Source: Slackia exigua ATCC 700122
GTDB taxonomy: Bacteria > Actinomycetota > Coriobacteriia > Coriobacteriales > Eggerthellaceae
Reading direction: 5' to 3'
Assembly (NCBI RefSeq): GCF_000162875.1
Contig: NZ_GG700630.1
Location: forward strand, 1,270,732-1,334,731
Length of the DNA stretch: 64,000 nt
Shown: in pieces, positions 1-8,010 of the stretch
Layout: every line of letters begins with the position of its first letter
Position numbering within the stretch: position 1 is the first letter of the stretch
Translations under genes and position numbers: made by a program
The notes under the pieces: generated by a model
Seen by the model: only the letters and a program-made list of their open reading frames with translations
What the model was told of the DNA's origin: nothing
Database searches by the model: none

Positions 1-244
1 CGACCCGCGCGAGCTCTTGCGCGTCGGCGTTGTCAGGAGTGTCTTCGATAAGGGTCTGGGCGGCGATTTCGCTTGCGACTTCGCCTGCCGCATGGCCGCC
101 CATGCCGTCCGCCACGGCGAACAGGGGAGGACGCACGACCAGGCTGTCTTCGTTATGCTCGCGCACCAGGCCCACGTCGGTCCGCGAACCGTACGTGGGG
201 AGCGGCGTGCGCTCGTGCCGGCCCCGTGTGCTTCGCGAGGCCAC
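1..244 (-). CDS. PP2C-family Ser/Thr protein phosphatase, N-terminal fragment
   Basis: This is the first 81 codons of a gene that runs off the left edge. After a short basic leader the frame reads [14 protein letters not shown], then [15 protein letters not shown]. These are the metal-binding motifs I and II of PPM/PP2C phosphatases such as actinobacterial PstP. It should dephosphorylate targets of Ser/Thr kinases and has no visible membrane segment in the part seen. The start is a GTG whose G is shared with the TAG stop of the upstream FHA gene, so the two are translationally coupled. The order fhaA-fhaB-phosphatase is the classical actinobacterial order; the partner kinase is divergent at 2131. 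The C-terminal end cannot be seen. Confidence 0.85.
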   Translation of the reverse strand, partial: MASRSTRGRHERTPLPTYGSRTDVGLVREHNEDSLVVRPPLFAVADGMGGHAAGEVASEIAAQTLIEDTPDNADAQELARV

Positions 245-657
245 TATTCGAACCTCGCACGGATGACGACGTCGCCGATGTTGATGACATCGTTGTTGCG
301 GAGCGCGGTGGGCGCCGAGATGCGCTGCCCGTTGACGGCGGTGCCGTTGGTGGAGCCGAGGTCTTCGACGAAGAGGTTCTGGCCCATGAGCACGAAGCGC
401 GCATGCCGGGCGGAGACGTAGCTTGCGCCGATGACGATATCGGCGCCGGGCGAGCGGCCGACGATGATGGGGCCGTGGACGGACATCTTGACGCCGCGCA
501 GCTCCTTCGGGCCCTTCTCGACGGACACACCCCAGCTGCGTTCCTTCTTACGCTGGCCTTTGACCAGGCCGATTCCCGTGCGCATGATGGCGAACAGGAA
601 TAGATAGAGCAGCGCGACGAAGAGCAGGCGGCCGGCGAGCAGGATGATGTCGATCAC
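244..657 (-). CDS. FHA-domain membrane-anchored protein (FhaB/FipA-like)
   Basis: A 137-aa protein. An N-terminal hydrophobic segment (about residues 3-25) is followed by a basic linker and one forkhead-associated domain (about residues 60-137). The FHA core motifs are visible: [17 protein letters not shown] and [15 protein letters not shown] domains bind phosphothreonine, so this is probably a membrane-tethered reader of kinase output, as FhaB is in other actinobacteria. The start is GTG. It lies 10 nt after the fhaA-like gene and overlaps the phosphatase start by one base, so the three genes form an operon. The assignment as FhaB rests on architecture and gene order. Confidence 0.85.
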   Translation of the reverse strand: MIDIILLAGRLLFVALLYLFLFAIMRTGIGLVKGQRKKERSWGVSVEKGPKELRGVKMSVHGPIIVGRSPGADIVIGASYVSARHARFVLMGQNLFVEDLGSTNGTAVNGQRISAPTALRNNDVINIGDVVIRARFE

Positions 658-667
658 GGCCGGGCTC

Positions 668-2044
668 CTAACGAAGCGTGAAGACGAAGTCGGTCACGCC
701 GAGCGTGATGCGGTCGCCTTCCTGCAGTCCTCTACGGGTGACGAACTGGCCGTTGACGTAGGTGCCGTTGGTCGATCCGAGGTCGGTGATGACCCAGACG
801 CCCTGCGGCTCGAAGCGGATCTCGGCGTGATGACGCGACGTGTTGAGGTCGTTCACGACGATGTCGTTCGAGGTCTCGCGGCCGATGAGGATGCGGTTGG
901 TGGCAAGGTCGTACGTGCGCATGGACACGGTGTTGACCAGACGTGCATGGGCGGAACCCTGGGAAGGCGCGTATGCGGAGGCCTGGGCGCCGCCCGTGAA
1001 TGCGGTGGTGGCGTGTTCAGGCACGCGGCCGGCGGGCGTATAGGGTGCGGGCGCGGCCGGGCGCGGCGCGGCAGGTGCGGGAGCAGGGGCAGGGGCGCCT
1101 GCGGGATAGATTTCGGGCAGGCCGAAGACCTGGCCATGCGCCTGATAGGACGCCTGGTCGGGCTCGCCTTCCGCACGAGCTGCCGCAGCGGCGGGCGCGT
1201 CGGCGGCGACGCGGGGCTTCTTGTCGAAGACGAGCGGCACGGAATCCGCCTTATGGCTGGAATAGAGCGGGTTGGAGACGGGCGAGGGCACGTCGAAGGC
1301 GTCTTGGCCATCATTCGCCTGCGCATCGCGAGATGCTGCCGCGGCGTCCTTGTCGTCATAGTCGGCGAAGTTCTTGCTGTCGAAGGTGTATTCGCCGTAA
1401 TCGAGCGAATAGTCGATCTCTTCCTTGGGAACGCGCGGCAGCGGCGGCTTTTCCCGGGTCTCGGGGGCGTAGGCGTCGTACTGCGGGTATGCGGCGTTCT
1501 GGTCGGCGCGATACGGCGTCTCATAGGCGCCGGAGCGGGCGTAGGGGTCGGCGGGCGCGGCCGGCATCGGCTGCGCGGGATGCGGGAGGTCGCCTGCGGC
1601 CTGGTGCGGCGCCGGGGCGGGCGCCTGCGCGGATGCGGGCGACATGCTGTAGCGCTGCATTTCCTCGGCGCGAAGCTGCTTGACGATAGAGGCGCTCACG
1701 ACTTCGGCGACGATGTCGAATTTGCCGCGGCGCAGGGTGTCGTCTACGATGAAACGCACGAGCGGCTGGCCGTCCATGGTCAGGCCGTCGGCCGCCGCAG
1801 TGGCGGAAAGGCGCGTCTCGCATTCGCCTGCGAGCGTCGGATAGAAGCCGAAGAGGCGCTGGTCGTCGTCGCCGTTCACGAGAACCGTGTACAGGGTGGG
1901 GGCGTATTCCCGTCCGGCGCTGAGGATTTTCTCCCTGCGCATCTGCTTTTCAGCCTTTTTAACGATCTGCACGGGGGAAAGCGGGGTATCGAAGACTTTG
2001 CCGCCCGATCCTTCCGGGTTGCCGGACCTGGAGAACAATCCCAT
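668..2044 (-). CDS. fhaA: FhaA-like protein: DUF3662 domain plus C-terminal FHA domain
   Basis: A 458-aa protein. The N-terminal about 125 residues match the FhaA amino-terminal (DUF3662) pattern with an amphipathic start (VKKAEKQMRREKI). A long low-complexity Pro/Ala-rich linker (about 130-365) follows, then a C-terminal FHA domain with GRETSNDIVV, TSRHHAEI and [13 protein letters not shown]. FhaA in actinobacteria is a kinase-linked phospho-reader tied to cell-wall synthesis. It is the first gene of the leftward operon with FhaB and the phosphatase, and it is divergent from the kinase at 2131, sharing an 86-bp promoter region. The linker makes this gene longer than a minimal FhaA but is typical of the family. 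Confidence 0.88.
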   Translation of the reverse strand: MGLFSRSGNPEGSGGKVFDTPLSPVQIVKKAEKQMRREKILSAGREYAPTLYTVLVNGDDDQRLFGFYPTLAGECETRLSATAAADGLTMDGQPLVRFIVDDTLRRGKFDIVAEVVSASIVKQLRAEEMQRYSMSPASAQAPAPAPHQAAGDLPHPAQPMPAAPADPYARSGAYETPYRADQNAAYPQYDAYAPETREKPPLPRVPKEEIDYSLDYGEYTFDSKNFADYDDKDAAAASRDAQANDGQDAFDVPSPVSNPLYSSHKADSVPLVFDKKPRVAADAPAAAAARAEGEPDQASYQAHGQVFGLPEIYPAGAPAPAPAPAAPRPAAPAPYTPAGRVPEHATTAFTGGAQASAYAPSQGSAHARLVNTVSMRTYDLATNRILIGRETSNDIVVNDLNTSRHHAEIRFEPQGVWVITDLGSTNGTYVNGQFVTRRGLQEGDRITLGVTDFVFTLR

Positions 2045-2094
2045 GGGTGGTTACCTCAAGCCTTTCTGCGGTTTTGGTTCGTGAGCTCAAAGCA

Positions 2095-2100
2095 TATAAT
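2095..2100 (+). promoter_or_regulatory. candidate -10 element of the kinase gene
   Basis: A perfect TATAAT lies 31 nt upstream of the GTG start of the kinase, in the short divergent intergenic region. A recognisable -35 is less clear (TTGGTT at 2074-2079 would give a 15-nt spacer). The leftward FHA operon must start from the same 86 bp. Confidence 0.5.
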
Positions 2101-2130
2101 AACGACTCATTCTAGTCGAAAGGGCGGCAG

Positions 2131-3879
2131 GTGCAAAATCTCATCTTGAACAGATACCGCCCCATCTCGACCGCAGGTAAAGGCGGATATGCGACGGTTC
2201 AGGTGGCGTGGGACACGCGCATCCAGAGACGCGTCGCGATCAAGTGCCTGCCCCTCGCGAGCGTGGACCCCGATTCGGTCGGGTACGAGGCGCCCGGGCT
2301 TTCCGAGGCACGCACCGCGGCCATGCTCATCGACCCCGCCATCGTGGGCGTGCTCGACTTCGAAATCGAAGGCGAGATGGCCTATCTCATCATGGAATAC
2401 GTGGACGGCATCACGCTGACGCAGCTCATGCGCCAGGAAGGCATGCTTTCTATCGATGCGGCGGCCTGCGTGTTCGACGCCGTGTCCCACGCATTGGAGG
2501 CGGCGCACGACAATCTGGTGCTTCATCTGGATATCAAGCCCGACAACGTGCTCATAAACCGGCAGGGTCAGGTGAAGGTGACCGATTTCGGCCTGGCCGA
2601 GCTTTCGCACGAGGCGGGCTTCGGCCGCGCCGCCGGCGGTACCATCGGCTACATGCCGATCGAACAGATGCGGCTCGAGTCTCCCGATAAACGAACGGAC
2701 GAATGGGCTCTTGCGGCCCTTACCTACCAGATGCTCACAGGCGACAACCCGTTTTACGCCGACACGCTCTCCGAAGCCGAGCGCGCGATCGAAGAAGCGG
2801 AGATCGTCATCCCGTCCCAGGTGCGCGGCGATGTGTCGCCTGAGCTCGACGACGTGCTGTTCCATGCCCTGACGATCGAGCGCGAAGGCCGCTTCGATAC
2901 GGTGAAGGAATTTTCCGGCCAGCTCATGCCGTATTTAGGCGACGTTCGCCGCGGCAAGCGCGAGCTTGCGCGGATCGTAGGCGATGCGACCGACGATGCC
3001 GCCGACATGCCGGACGAGGCATCCGAGGACGATGGCTTGGACATGACCGACCTCGATGGGCTGGGCGGCCGCGCCGCGCAGGTCGCACCCCGTCTGTTCT
3101 CGCTTGCGGCCTGCCTGTTCCTCGTTGTCGTTTCATTGGGGAATATGCCTCGGATCGCAGGGGGCACGGGATCTGCGGCCCTTGCGTATTGGGCCGTCGT
3201 CGGGGTGGCCGCCGCGGCGGCGCTGCTCCTTCCTGCTGCAGGATCGCTCGTCGCGCTGGCGGCGTTTTCCGCAGCGCTCTTCATGACCGGCGCCTACGGC
3301 TTGGGTTCTGCGGTCGCCGCCGTCGGCGCCGTCTGGTGGCTTTTCATCGGGCGTCGTGGGCGCGCGCCTTCGCTCTGCCTGCTGGCGGCGCCGCTCGCCG
3401 GCGGGTTCGGTGTGGCAGCGTTTGCGCCGATGGCCTGCGGATGCGAGCTTGACGTAAAAGAAGCGGCGGCGACCGCTGCCGCATCGGCCGTTCTGTGCTT
3501 CTGTCTCGCCTGCGCCGGATCCTTCAGCCTTGCGGGATGGGATGCGCTGAACCATCTGTCGTTCGGCCAGGCCATGGATACGCATGCGGTCGCCTTGCTG
3601 TCGGATCCCGCCATATGGCTTGCCGCGGCGTCGTGGGTCGCCGCGGCGGCCGTGCTTTCGTTTTCGCGCCAGCGGGGATCGTTCCTTCTGTTCGCGCTCG
3701 GCATCGCGGCCGCAACGGCCATCCTGTCCGCCGCAGCGATCGGGGGATTGGTTCTCGGGGGCGGGTTCGTGTCCCATGCGCTCGCGTTCGGCGTTTCGGC
3801 ACCTGCGTTGGCAGCCGGCGCCCTCGCCTTCGCCGTCGCGCTCGCGCGTCGCCATCAGGCGCGTTCGGATGGGTGGTAG
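2131..3879 (+). CDS. Ser/Thr protein kinase with C-terminal polytopic membrane domain
   Basis: A 582-aa protein with a GTG start. The Hanks-type kinase domain (about 8-275) has a glycine loop GKGGYATV, the AIK lysine (about 38), a catalytic loop HLDIKPDN (132-139), DFG at 152-154 and an activation loop ending GTIGYMPIEQM. After an acidic linker (about 285-310) come roughly eight hydrophobic segments to the C-terminus, with no PASTA repeats. It should phosphorylate Ser/Thr of FHA partners and be reversed by the neighbouring PP2C enzyme. Unusual: the conserved HRD arginine is leucine (HLD), making it a non-RD kinase, whose activity would not depend on canonical activation-loop phosphorylation. 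A weak Shine-Dalgarno (AAGGGCGG) supports the GTG start. Confidence 0.88.
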   Translation: MQNLILNRYRPISTAGKGGYATVQVAWDTRIQRRVAIKCLPLASVDPDSVGYEAPGLSEARTAAMLIDPAIVGVLDFEIEGEMAYLIMEYVDGITLTQLMRQEGMLSIDAAACVFDAVSHALEAAHDNLVLHLDIKPDNVLINRQGQVKVTDFGLAELSHEAGFGRAAGGTIGYMPIEQMRLESPDKRTDEWALAALTYQMLTGDNPFYADTLSEAERAIEEAEIVIPSQVRGDVSPELDDVLFHALTIEREGRFDTVKEFSGQLMPYLGDVRRGKRELARIVGDATDDAADMPDEASEDDGLDMTDLDGLGGRAAQVAPRLFSLAACLFLVVVSLGNMPRIAGGTGSAALAYWAVVGVAAAAALLLPAAGSLVALAAFSAALFMTGAYGLGSAVAAVGAVWWLFIGRRGRAPSLCLLAAPLAGGFGVAAFAPMACGCELDVKEAAATAAASAVLCFCLACAGSFSLAGWDALNHLSFGQAMDTHAVALLSDPAIWLAAASWVAAAAVLSFSRQRGSFLLFALGIAAATAILSAAAIGGLVLGGGFVSHALAFGVSAPALAAGALAFAVALARRHQARSDGW

Positions 3880-3946
3880 ATGTGCTGTGACGTGCGTGTT
3901 TGTGGAACCCTGCAATCTGACGGGTGATTCTTCGGCGTCCCGATGC

Positions 3947-3952
3947 TATAAA
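3947..3952 (+). promoter_or_regulatory. candidate -10 element of hemH
   Basis: TATAAA lies 57 nt upstream of the ferrochelatase start in the 129-bp gap after the kinase gene. No strong -35 is visible. Confidence 0.35.
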
Positions 3953-4008
3953 GAACGGGTTTCATTCCCCGTCATGCGCGGTTTCTCGCGCTGGAAGAGA
4001 ACCGCCGC

Positions 4009-5025
4009 ATGCTTGGCATCTTGATCGTCAATACCGGCACCGCCGCCGCGCCGACCGAAGAGGCCGTTCGTGCGCACCTGCGCGAATTCCTCCAAGACCG
4101 TCATCTGATCAACGTGCCGCCTCTGATCTGGCGCCCGATCCTCGAGCTCTTCATACTGCCGAAGCGTCCGCGTCGAACCCTGGATCGTTACATCGATTTC
4201 TGGACCCCCGAAGGCAGCCCGTTCATGCTGGAGTCCCAGGCGCAGCGCGACGAGATCGCCCGCCGCCTTGCGCATCTGATAGACGAGCCTCACGAGGTCA
4301 GGCTCGCGATGCGCTACGGCCAACCGAGCATCCGCGGCGCGATCGAAGCATTCCTGGACGCGTGCGTCGATCGCATCATCGTTCTGCCGATGTATCCGCA
4401 GAAGACCATTCCCTGCGCGGGAAGCGTGTTGGACGAATTCGACGCCCAGTTCGCCGCTCTGACGAAGGCGCGCAGCCTGTCCGCCGATGCGGCGCCCGAG
4501 GTCCTGCGAATCGACGAATATTGGCGCGAACCGGGATATCTTGATGCGCTTGCCGGCTCCATCAGGCGATGCTGGGCGTACCGTCCGGGATCGAAGCTCG
4601 TCATGTCGTATCACTCCATTCCCGTCTCATATGTGACGAAGGGCGGGGATACGTATCCCGACGCGGCGGCGGAGACGCTGAGGCGCACGGCGGAAATCCT
4701 GGGCGTTCCTGAAGAAGACCAGGTCATCGCATTCCAGTCGCGCTTCGATAGCCGCAGGTGGGTGGGGCCGATGCTCGTGCCTACCGTCCGTCGCCTCGCG
4801 GCCGAAGGCGTGCGCGACATCGCCGTCGCCTCGCCCATCTTCTCCGTCGACTGCCTGGAGACTTATCACGATATCCGGTTCGAGGCGAAGGCCGCGTACC
4901 TGGATGCGGCCGCGACCGCGGGGATCTCCGACCCGTCATTCACCTACGTGCCCGCCCTCGGCGCCGACGCTGCGTTCATGGACGCGATCGCGCGCCTTAT
5001 CGCTCGTCGCGCGGTCTGTTCATAG
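4009..5025 (+). CDS. hemH: ferrochelatase (protoporphyrin/coproporphyrin ferrochelatase)
   Basis: A 338-aa soluble enzyme of the chelatase fold that inserts Fe2+ into a porphyrin, the late step of haem synthesis. Visible family signatures are the N-terminal ILIVNTGT, the SYHSIP motif with the metal-handling histidine (about residue 202), QSRFDSRRWVGP, and SVDCLETYHDI containing the catalytic glutamate. In actinobacteria the substrate is often coproporphyrin III; the sequence alone does not let me choose. No other haem genes are adjacent, so it appears to be a stand-alone gene. Its last 6 nt overlap the end of the convergent MFS gene. Confidence 0.92.
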   Translation: MLGILIVNTGTAAAPTEEAVRAHLREFLQDRHLINVPPLIWRPILELFILPKRPRRTLDRYIDFWTPEGSPFMLESQAQRDEIARRLAHLIDEPHEVRLAMRYGQPSIRGAIEAFLDACVDRIIVLPMYPQKTIPCAGSVLDEFDAQFAALTKARSLSADAAPEVLRIDEYWREPGYLDALAGSIRRCWAYRPGSKLVMSYHSIPVSYVTKGGDTYPDAAAETLRRTAEILGVPEEDQVIAFQSRFDSRRWVGPMLVPTVRRLAAEGVRDIAVASPIFSVDCLETYHDIRFEAKAAYLDAAATAGISDPSFTYVPALGADAAFMDAIARLIARRAVCS

Positions 5026-6420
5026 CGAGGCCTTCGAGGCCTGGGACGGTGCGTCCAATGCGCGGATGTCCTTGAAGAGGTATCCGGAGAGCCCGATGAC
5101 GAGGAAGAGGATTCCCGAAGCGACGAAGAACGTCGGGATGCCGATCCATTCGGCGATGACGCCGCCGACTGCGATCCCTGCCGGCATGGCAAGGCCGATG
5201 AGCGCATAGAAGAACCCCATGGCGCGCCCCGTCTTCTCTTCGGGAACGCGCTGCTGGATGAGCGTCATGAGCGGTCCGTTGAACCACGCCATGAAGACGG
5301 ACGCGAGTCCCATGAGACCTGCGTAGATCCAGAACGCGGTGGAAGGAAGCAGCCCTGCGGCGATGATGGGCACGGCGATGAGGACGGCCGAGGCGCAGAG
5401 CAGCAGCGCGAGCCGTCTGCCGCCTCCCCAGGCCATGATGACGATCGATCCTACGAGCATGCACGTTCCCGAAATCGCCTCGGCGACAGAGACCATCGTT
5501 CCGTCCGCGCCGAAGTGCTGCGTGGCCATGAGCGGATAGATCGCGCCGAGCGCCGCGAAGGCCATAAGCCCTACGGTCAGCCCTCCTAGAAGCATGACGA
5601 GTCCTTTATGGACACGCAGCGCATCCCAGCCGACGCGCATCTGCTCGGCGACGGTGGATTCCTCCTCGACCTTCACGGTGGGGATTTTGACAAGGCCGAG
5701 CGCCGCGCAGGCGACGAGGGCGCCGATGAATTCGATGATGAGCGTGGGCGCCAGTCCGAAGGCCGTATAGAGCGCGATGCCCACGGCGGGCGCGCAGATG
5801 CTCGAGATGCTTTCAAGCAGCTGGTCGAGGGTGTTGATGCGCAGAAGGTGCCGCTCCGGGACGAGCATGGGCATGGCCGCCGTCATCGCCGGGGCGTGAA
5901 ATGCGGAGAAGACGCTGCGAATGGTGGCGAACAGGCAGATGAGCGCGAATGAGCGAGTGCCTGCGACGACAAGCAGGGCGAGCACGAGCGAGGATGCGCC
6001 TGCTCCCAGATCGGCGACTATCATGACCGCTTTGCGGTTGAATCGATCTGCGATGACTCCGCCCAGCGGGGAGAGAAGCCCCAAGGGCAGCATGCTGAAC
6101 ATCATGAGCAGCGACAGCATGAGGGCGCTCTGCTCGGTTTGGGTGACGTGCCAGATGATGGCCCAGCCGGATGCGCCGCTCGTTATGATGGAAACGGCCT
6201 GTCCTGACCAGATGATCGAGACGATGCGAAGCCAGCGGGGTGAAAGCGGCCTGCCCGAGGCGCTCATGCGCTCCTGGCTCGTGCGGGCATGCACCGACGC
6301 ATCCCCGCCGCCTTCGAAGCGCACGATCGTGTCCGACCGGTTCGTGTCGGCATGCATCGATGCTTCTTCCGGCATCGTCGGCATCTTCGCATCGATATCC
6401 TGAGGCGTTCCGTCTGTCAT
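5020..6420 (-). CDS. MFS transporter (MFS_3/enterobactin-exporter-like)
   Basis: A 466-aa transporter with about 12 hydrophobic segments after a 60-residue hydrophilic N-terminus. The loop GGVIADRFNRKAVMIVADL is the typical major-facilitator motif A (G-x3-D-R-x-N-R-K/R), and VPERHLLRINTLDQ is common in the MFS_3 drug/siderophore exporter branch. The substrate is unknown. Start choice: an AGGAG lies 2 nt before an ATG at 6426 and 8 nt before a second in-frame ATG at 6420. The second has the correct spacing, so I begin there. It ends by overlapping hemH by 6 nt on the opposite strand. Confidence 0.85.
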   Translation of the reverse strand: MTDGTPQDIDAKMPTMPEEASMHADTNRSDTIVRFEGGGDASVHARTSQERMSASGRPLSPRWLRIVSIIWSGQAVSIITSGASGWAIIWHVTQTEQSALMLSLLMMFSMLPLGLLSPLGGVIADRFNRKAVMIVADLGAGASSLVLALLVVAGTRSFALICLFATIRSVFSAFHAPAMTAAMPMLVPERHLLRINTLDQLLESISSICAPAVGIALYTAFGLAPTLIIEFIGALVACAALGLVKIPTVKVEEESTVAEQMRVGWDALRVHKGLVMLLGGLTVGLMAFAALGAIYPLMATQHFGADGTMVSVAEAISGTCMLVGSIVIMAWGGGRRLALLLCASAVLIAVPIIAAGLLPSTAFWIYAGLMGLASVFMAWFNGPLMTLIQQRVPEEKTGRAMGFFYALIGLAMPAGIAVGGVIAEWIGIPTFFVASGILFLVIGLSGYLFKDIRALDAPSQASKASL

Positions 6421-6567
6421 GCGCATAGCTCCTGCCGAGGCGTCGAAAGCCGTTTGAACGCACGGGTGCTTTCAGAGTGCGATCGGGCAAGGATTATAGG
6501 CCGCGTCTTTCGCGGACTCCGACGGATGCGGCCGATTGTGCTAGATTATCGGAACTCTCGAAAGACG

Positions 6568-6660
6568 GGAGGCGGGGAGCTCGCGCCATGCGGGCTGAGA
6601 GGAAGCGTAACGTCGCTTCGACCCGAAGAACCTGATGTGGGTAATGCCAACGAAGGGAGC
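6568..6660 (+). promoter_or_regulatory. TPP riboswitch (THI element)
   Basis: The conserved blocks of a thiamine pyrophosphate riboswitch occur in order: a GGGGAGC segment, GGGCTGAGA (6592-6600), ACCCGAAGAACCTGAT (6621-6636), GTAATGCCAACGAAGGGA (6641-6658). The distal conserved AAGGGA doubles as the Shine-Dalgarno of the downstream gene, whose ATG is at 6665. Ligand binding would close helix P1 over the ribosome binding site, implying translational control by thiamine pyrophosphate. The 5' boundary is approximate. Confidence 0.93.
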
Positions 6661-6664
6661 CGAT

Positions 6665-7861
6665 ATGGCCGATCGCCATGCATCTTTTTCAACCCCCACG
6701 CTCGGCCTTATATGGTTCGGCGCAGCGGTATCCTTGGCGGAAATCCTCACCGGAACGTATTTCGCGCCGCTTGGAATCGAGCAGGGACTTGCGGCGATTC
6801 TTCTAGGGCATCTCATCGGCGGTGCGATGTTCTATCTGGTCTCGCTCGTAAGCGCACGCACCGGCGTCGGGGCGATGGATGCGACCAAACGCACGTTCGG
6901 ATCGCGCGGGTCGGTGCTGTTTTCGGCGGCGAACTTCCTTCAACTGGTCGGGTGGACGGCCATCATGATCCAGTCGGGCGCTGTGGCGGCGACGCAGATC
7001 GTCCCGGCGCTGGGCACTGCGGGATGGTGCGTCGTGATCGCAGCGCTTATCGTGGCGTGGATCGCGTTCGGCGTGCGTTGGATGGGGAGGCTGCAATCGA
7101 TCGCGGCGGCGCTTCTGTTCGTGCTTACGCTGATCGTGAGTTACGTCGTGTTCGGGAGCCTCGACGGATCCCCGGCTTCCTTCGCCGCCGACGGAACCAT
7201 GACGTTCGGTGCCGGGGTCGAGCTGGCGGTCGCCATGCCCCTTTCATGGCTTCCCGTTGCGGGCGACTATACGCGTTTCGCGGAGAAGCCCGGCACGGGC
7301 AGCGGTGCGGCCACGGTCGCCTATCTGCTCGGCAGCTGCTGGATGTATATGATCGGCCTAGGAATGGCCCTGATCGCAGGCACGAGCGATATCGCAGGAA
7401 TTCTGAGCGCGGCGGGCTTCGGCATCGTCGGCATCATGATCGTCGTCTTCTCCACGGTGACGACGACGTTTCTGGATGCGCAGTCGGCAGGCGAGTCCGC
7501 GTCTGCCATAACATCGCGTTTGGATGCGCGCATCGTAGGCGTTGCGGCCGCTGTCGTGGGTGCGGTTTTGGCGGCGTTCGCTCCCGTGGGGGATTTCGAG
7601 GCGTTTCTCTACCTGATCGGGTCCGTGTTCGCGCCGATGGCCGCGCTCGTCGTCGCCGATTTCTTCATTCTGGAGCGCGATATGTCGGATGATCCGTTCG
7701 ACGTTGTGGCCCTCGCATTGTGGATCGGCGGCTTCGCACTCTATCGCTGGTCGCTTACCTGGAGCCTTCCGGTCGGCAATACCTTGCCGGTCATGGTCAT
7801 CGTCGCGGGCGTCGCCGTCGTCGTGCGGCTTGCCCAGCGGCGCATGGCGCGTAAGGCGTAA
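6665..7861 (+). CDS. cytX: CytX-type hydroxymethylpyrimidine/thiamine-precursor transporter
   Basis: A 398-aa nucleobase:cation symporter-1 family membrane protein with about 12 hydrophobic segments. The N-terminus (LIWFGAAVSLAEILTGTYFA) and SWLPVAGDYTRFAE are characteristic of the CytX/CodB branch. TPP-riboswitch control indicates a role in uptake of a thiamine precursor, most often hydroxymethylpyrimidine. An upstream in-frame ATG at 6635 lies inside the riboswitch core and is not used; the ATG at 6665 sits 5 nt after AGGGAG. No thiamine biosynthesis genes are adjacent, so it acts as a stand-alone salvage gene. Confidence 0.9.
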   Translation: MADRHASFSTPTLGLIWFGAAVSLAEILTGTYFAPLGIEQGLAAILLGHLIGGAMFYLVSLVSARTGVGAMDATKRTFGSRGSVLFSAANFLQLVGWTAIMIQSGAVAATQIVPALGTAGWCVVIAALIVAWIAFGVRWMGRLQSIAAALLFVLTLIVSYVVFGSLDGSPASFAADGTMTFGAGVELAVAMPLSWLPVAGDYTRFAEKPGTGSGAATVAYLLGSCWMYMIGLGMALIAGTSDIAGILSAAGFGIVGIMIVVFSTVTTTFLDAQSAGESASAITSRLDARIVGVAAAVVGAVLAAFAPVGDFEAFLYLIGSVFAPMAALVVADFFILERDMSDDPFDVVALALWIGGFALYRWSLTWSLPVGNTLPVMVIVAGVAVVVRLAQRRMARKA

Positions 7862-7966
7862 GTTTTAGGGCCGTTGAGACCGGATAAAGGAAATTCGTCC
7901 AGCCACGCCCTCGTTGTTCCCAAAACGGAACGTGCGCTAGACAGAATACGTCCGACCTGCTAATTT

Positions 7967-8000
7967 TCCGATATGTTAGTCATATCTAACTTTTATCGGA
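7967..8000. promoter_or_regulatory. 34-bp nested palindrome, candidate metalloregulator operator 1
   Basis: The inner half-sites TTAG and CTAA frame a 6-bp core (7976-7989). The outer arms TCCGATA (7967-7973) and TATCGGA (7994-8000) repeat inverted around nearly the same centre. It ends 10 nt before the start of the first fused ABC gene, so it would overlap the promoter or 5' UTR. The same architecture recurs at 11535-11568. TTAG/CTAA half-sites recall DtxR/IdeR-type iron boxes; the regulator itself is not in this window. Confidence 0.6.
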
Positions 8001-8010
8001 GAGGAAGAGC

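Noticed and set aside
644..2149. A 501-codon plus-strand frame opposite the fhaA-like gene
   Set aside because: Shadow of a gene with clear FHA and DUF3662 motifs on the minus strand.
6635..6664. N-terminal extension of CytX from ATG 6635
   Set aside because: The codons lie within the riboswitch core; the correct ribosome binding site points to 6665.
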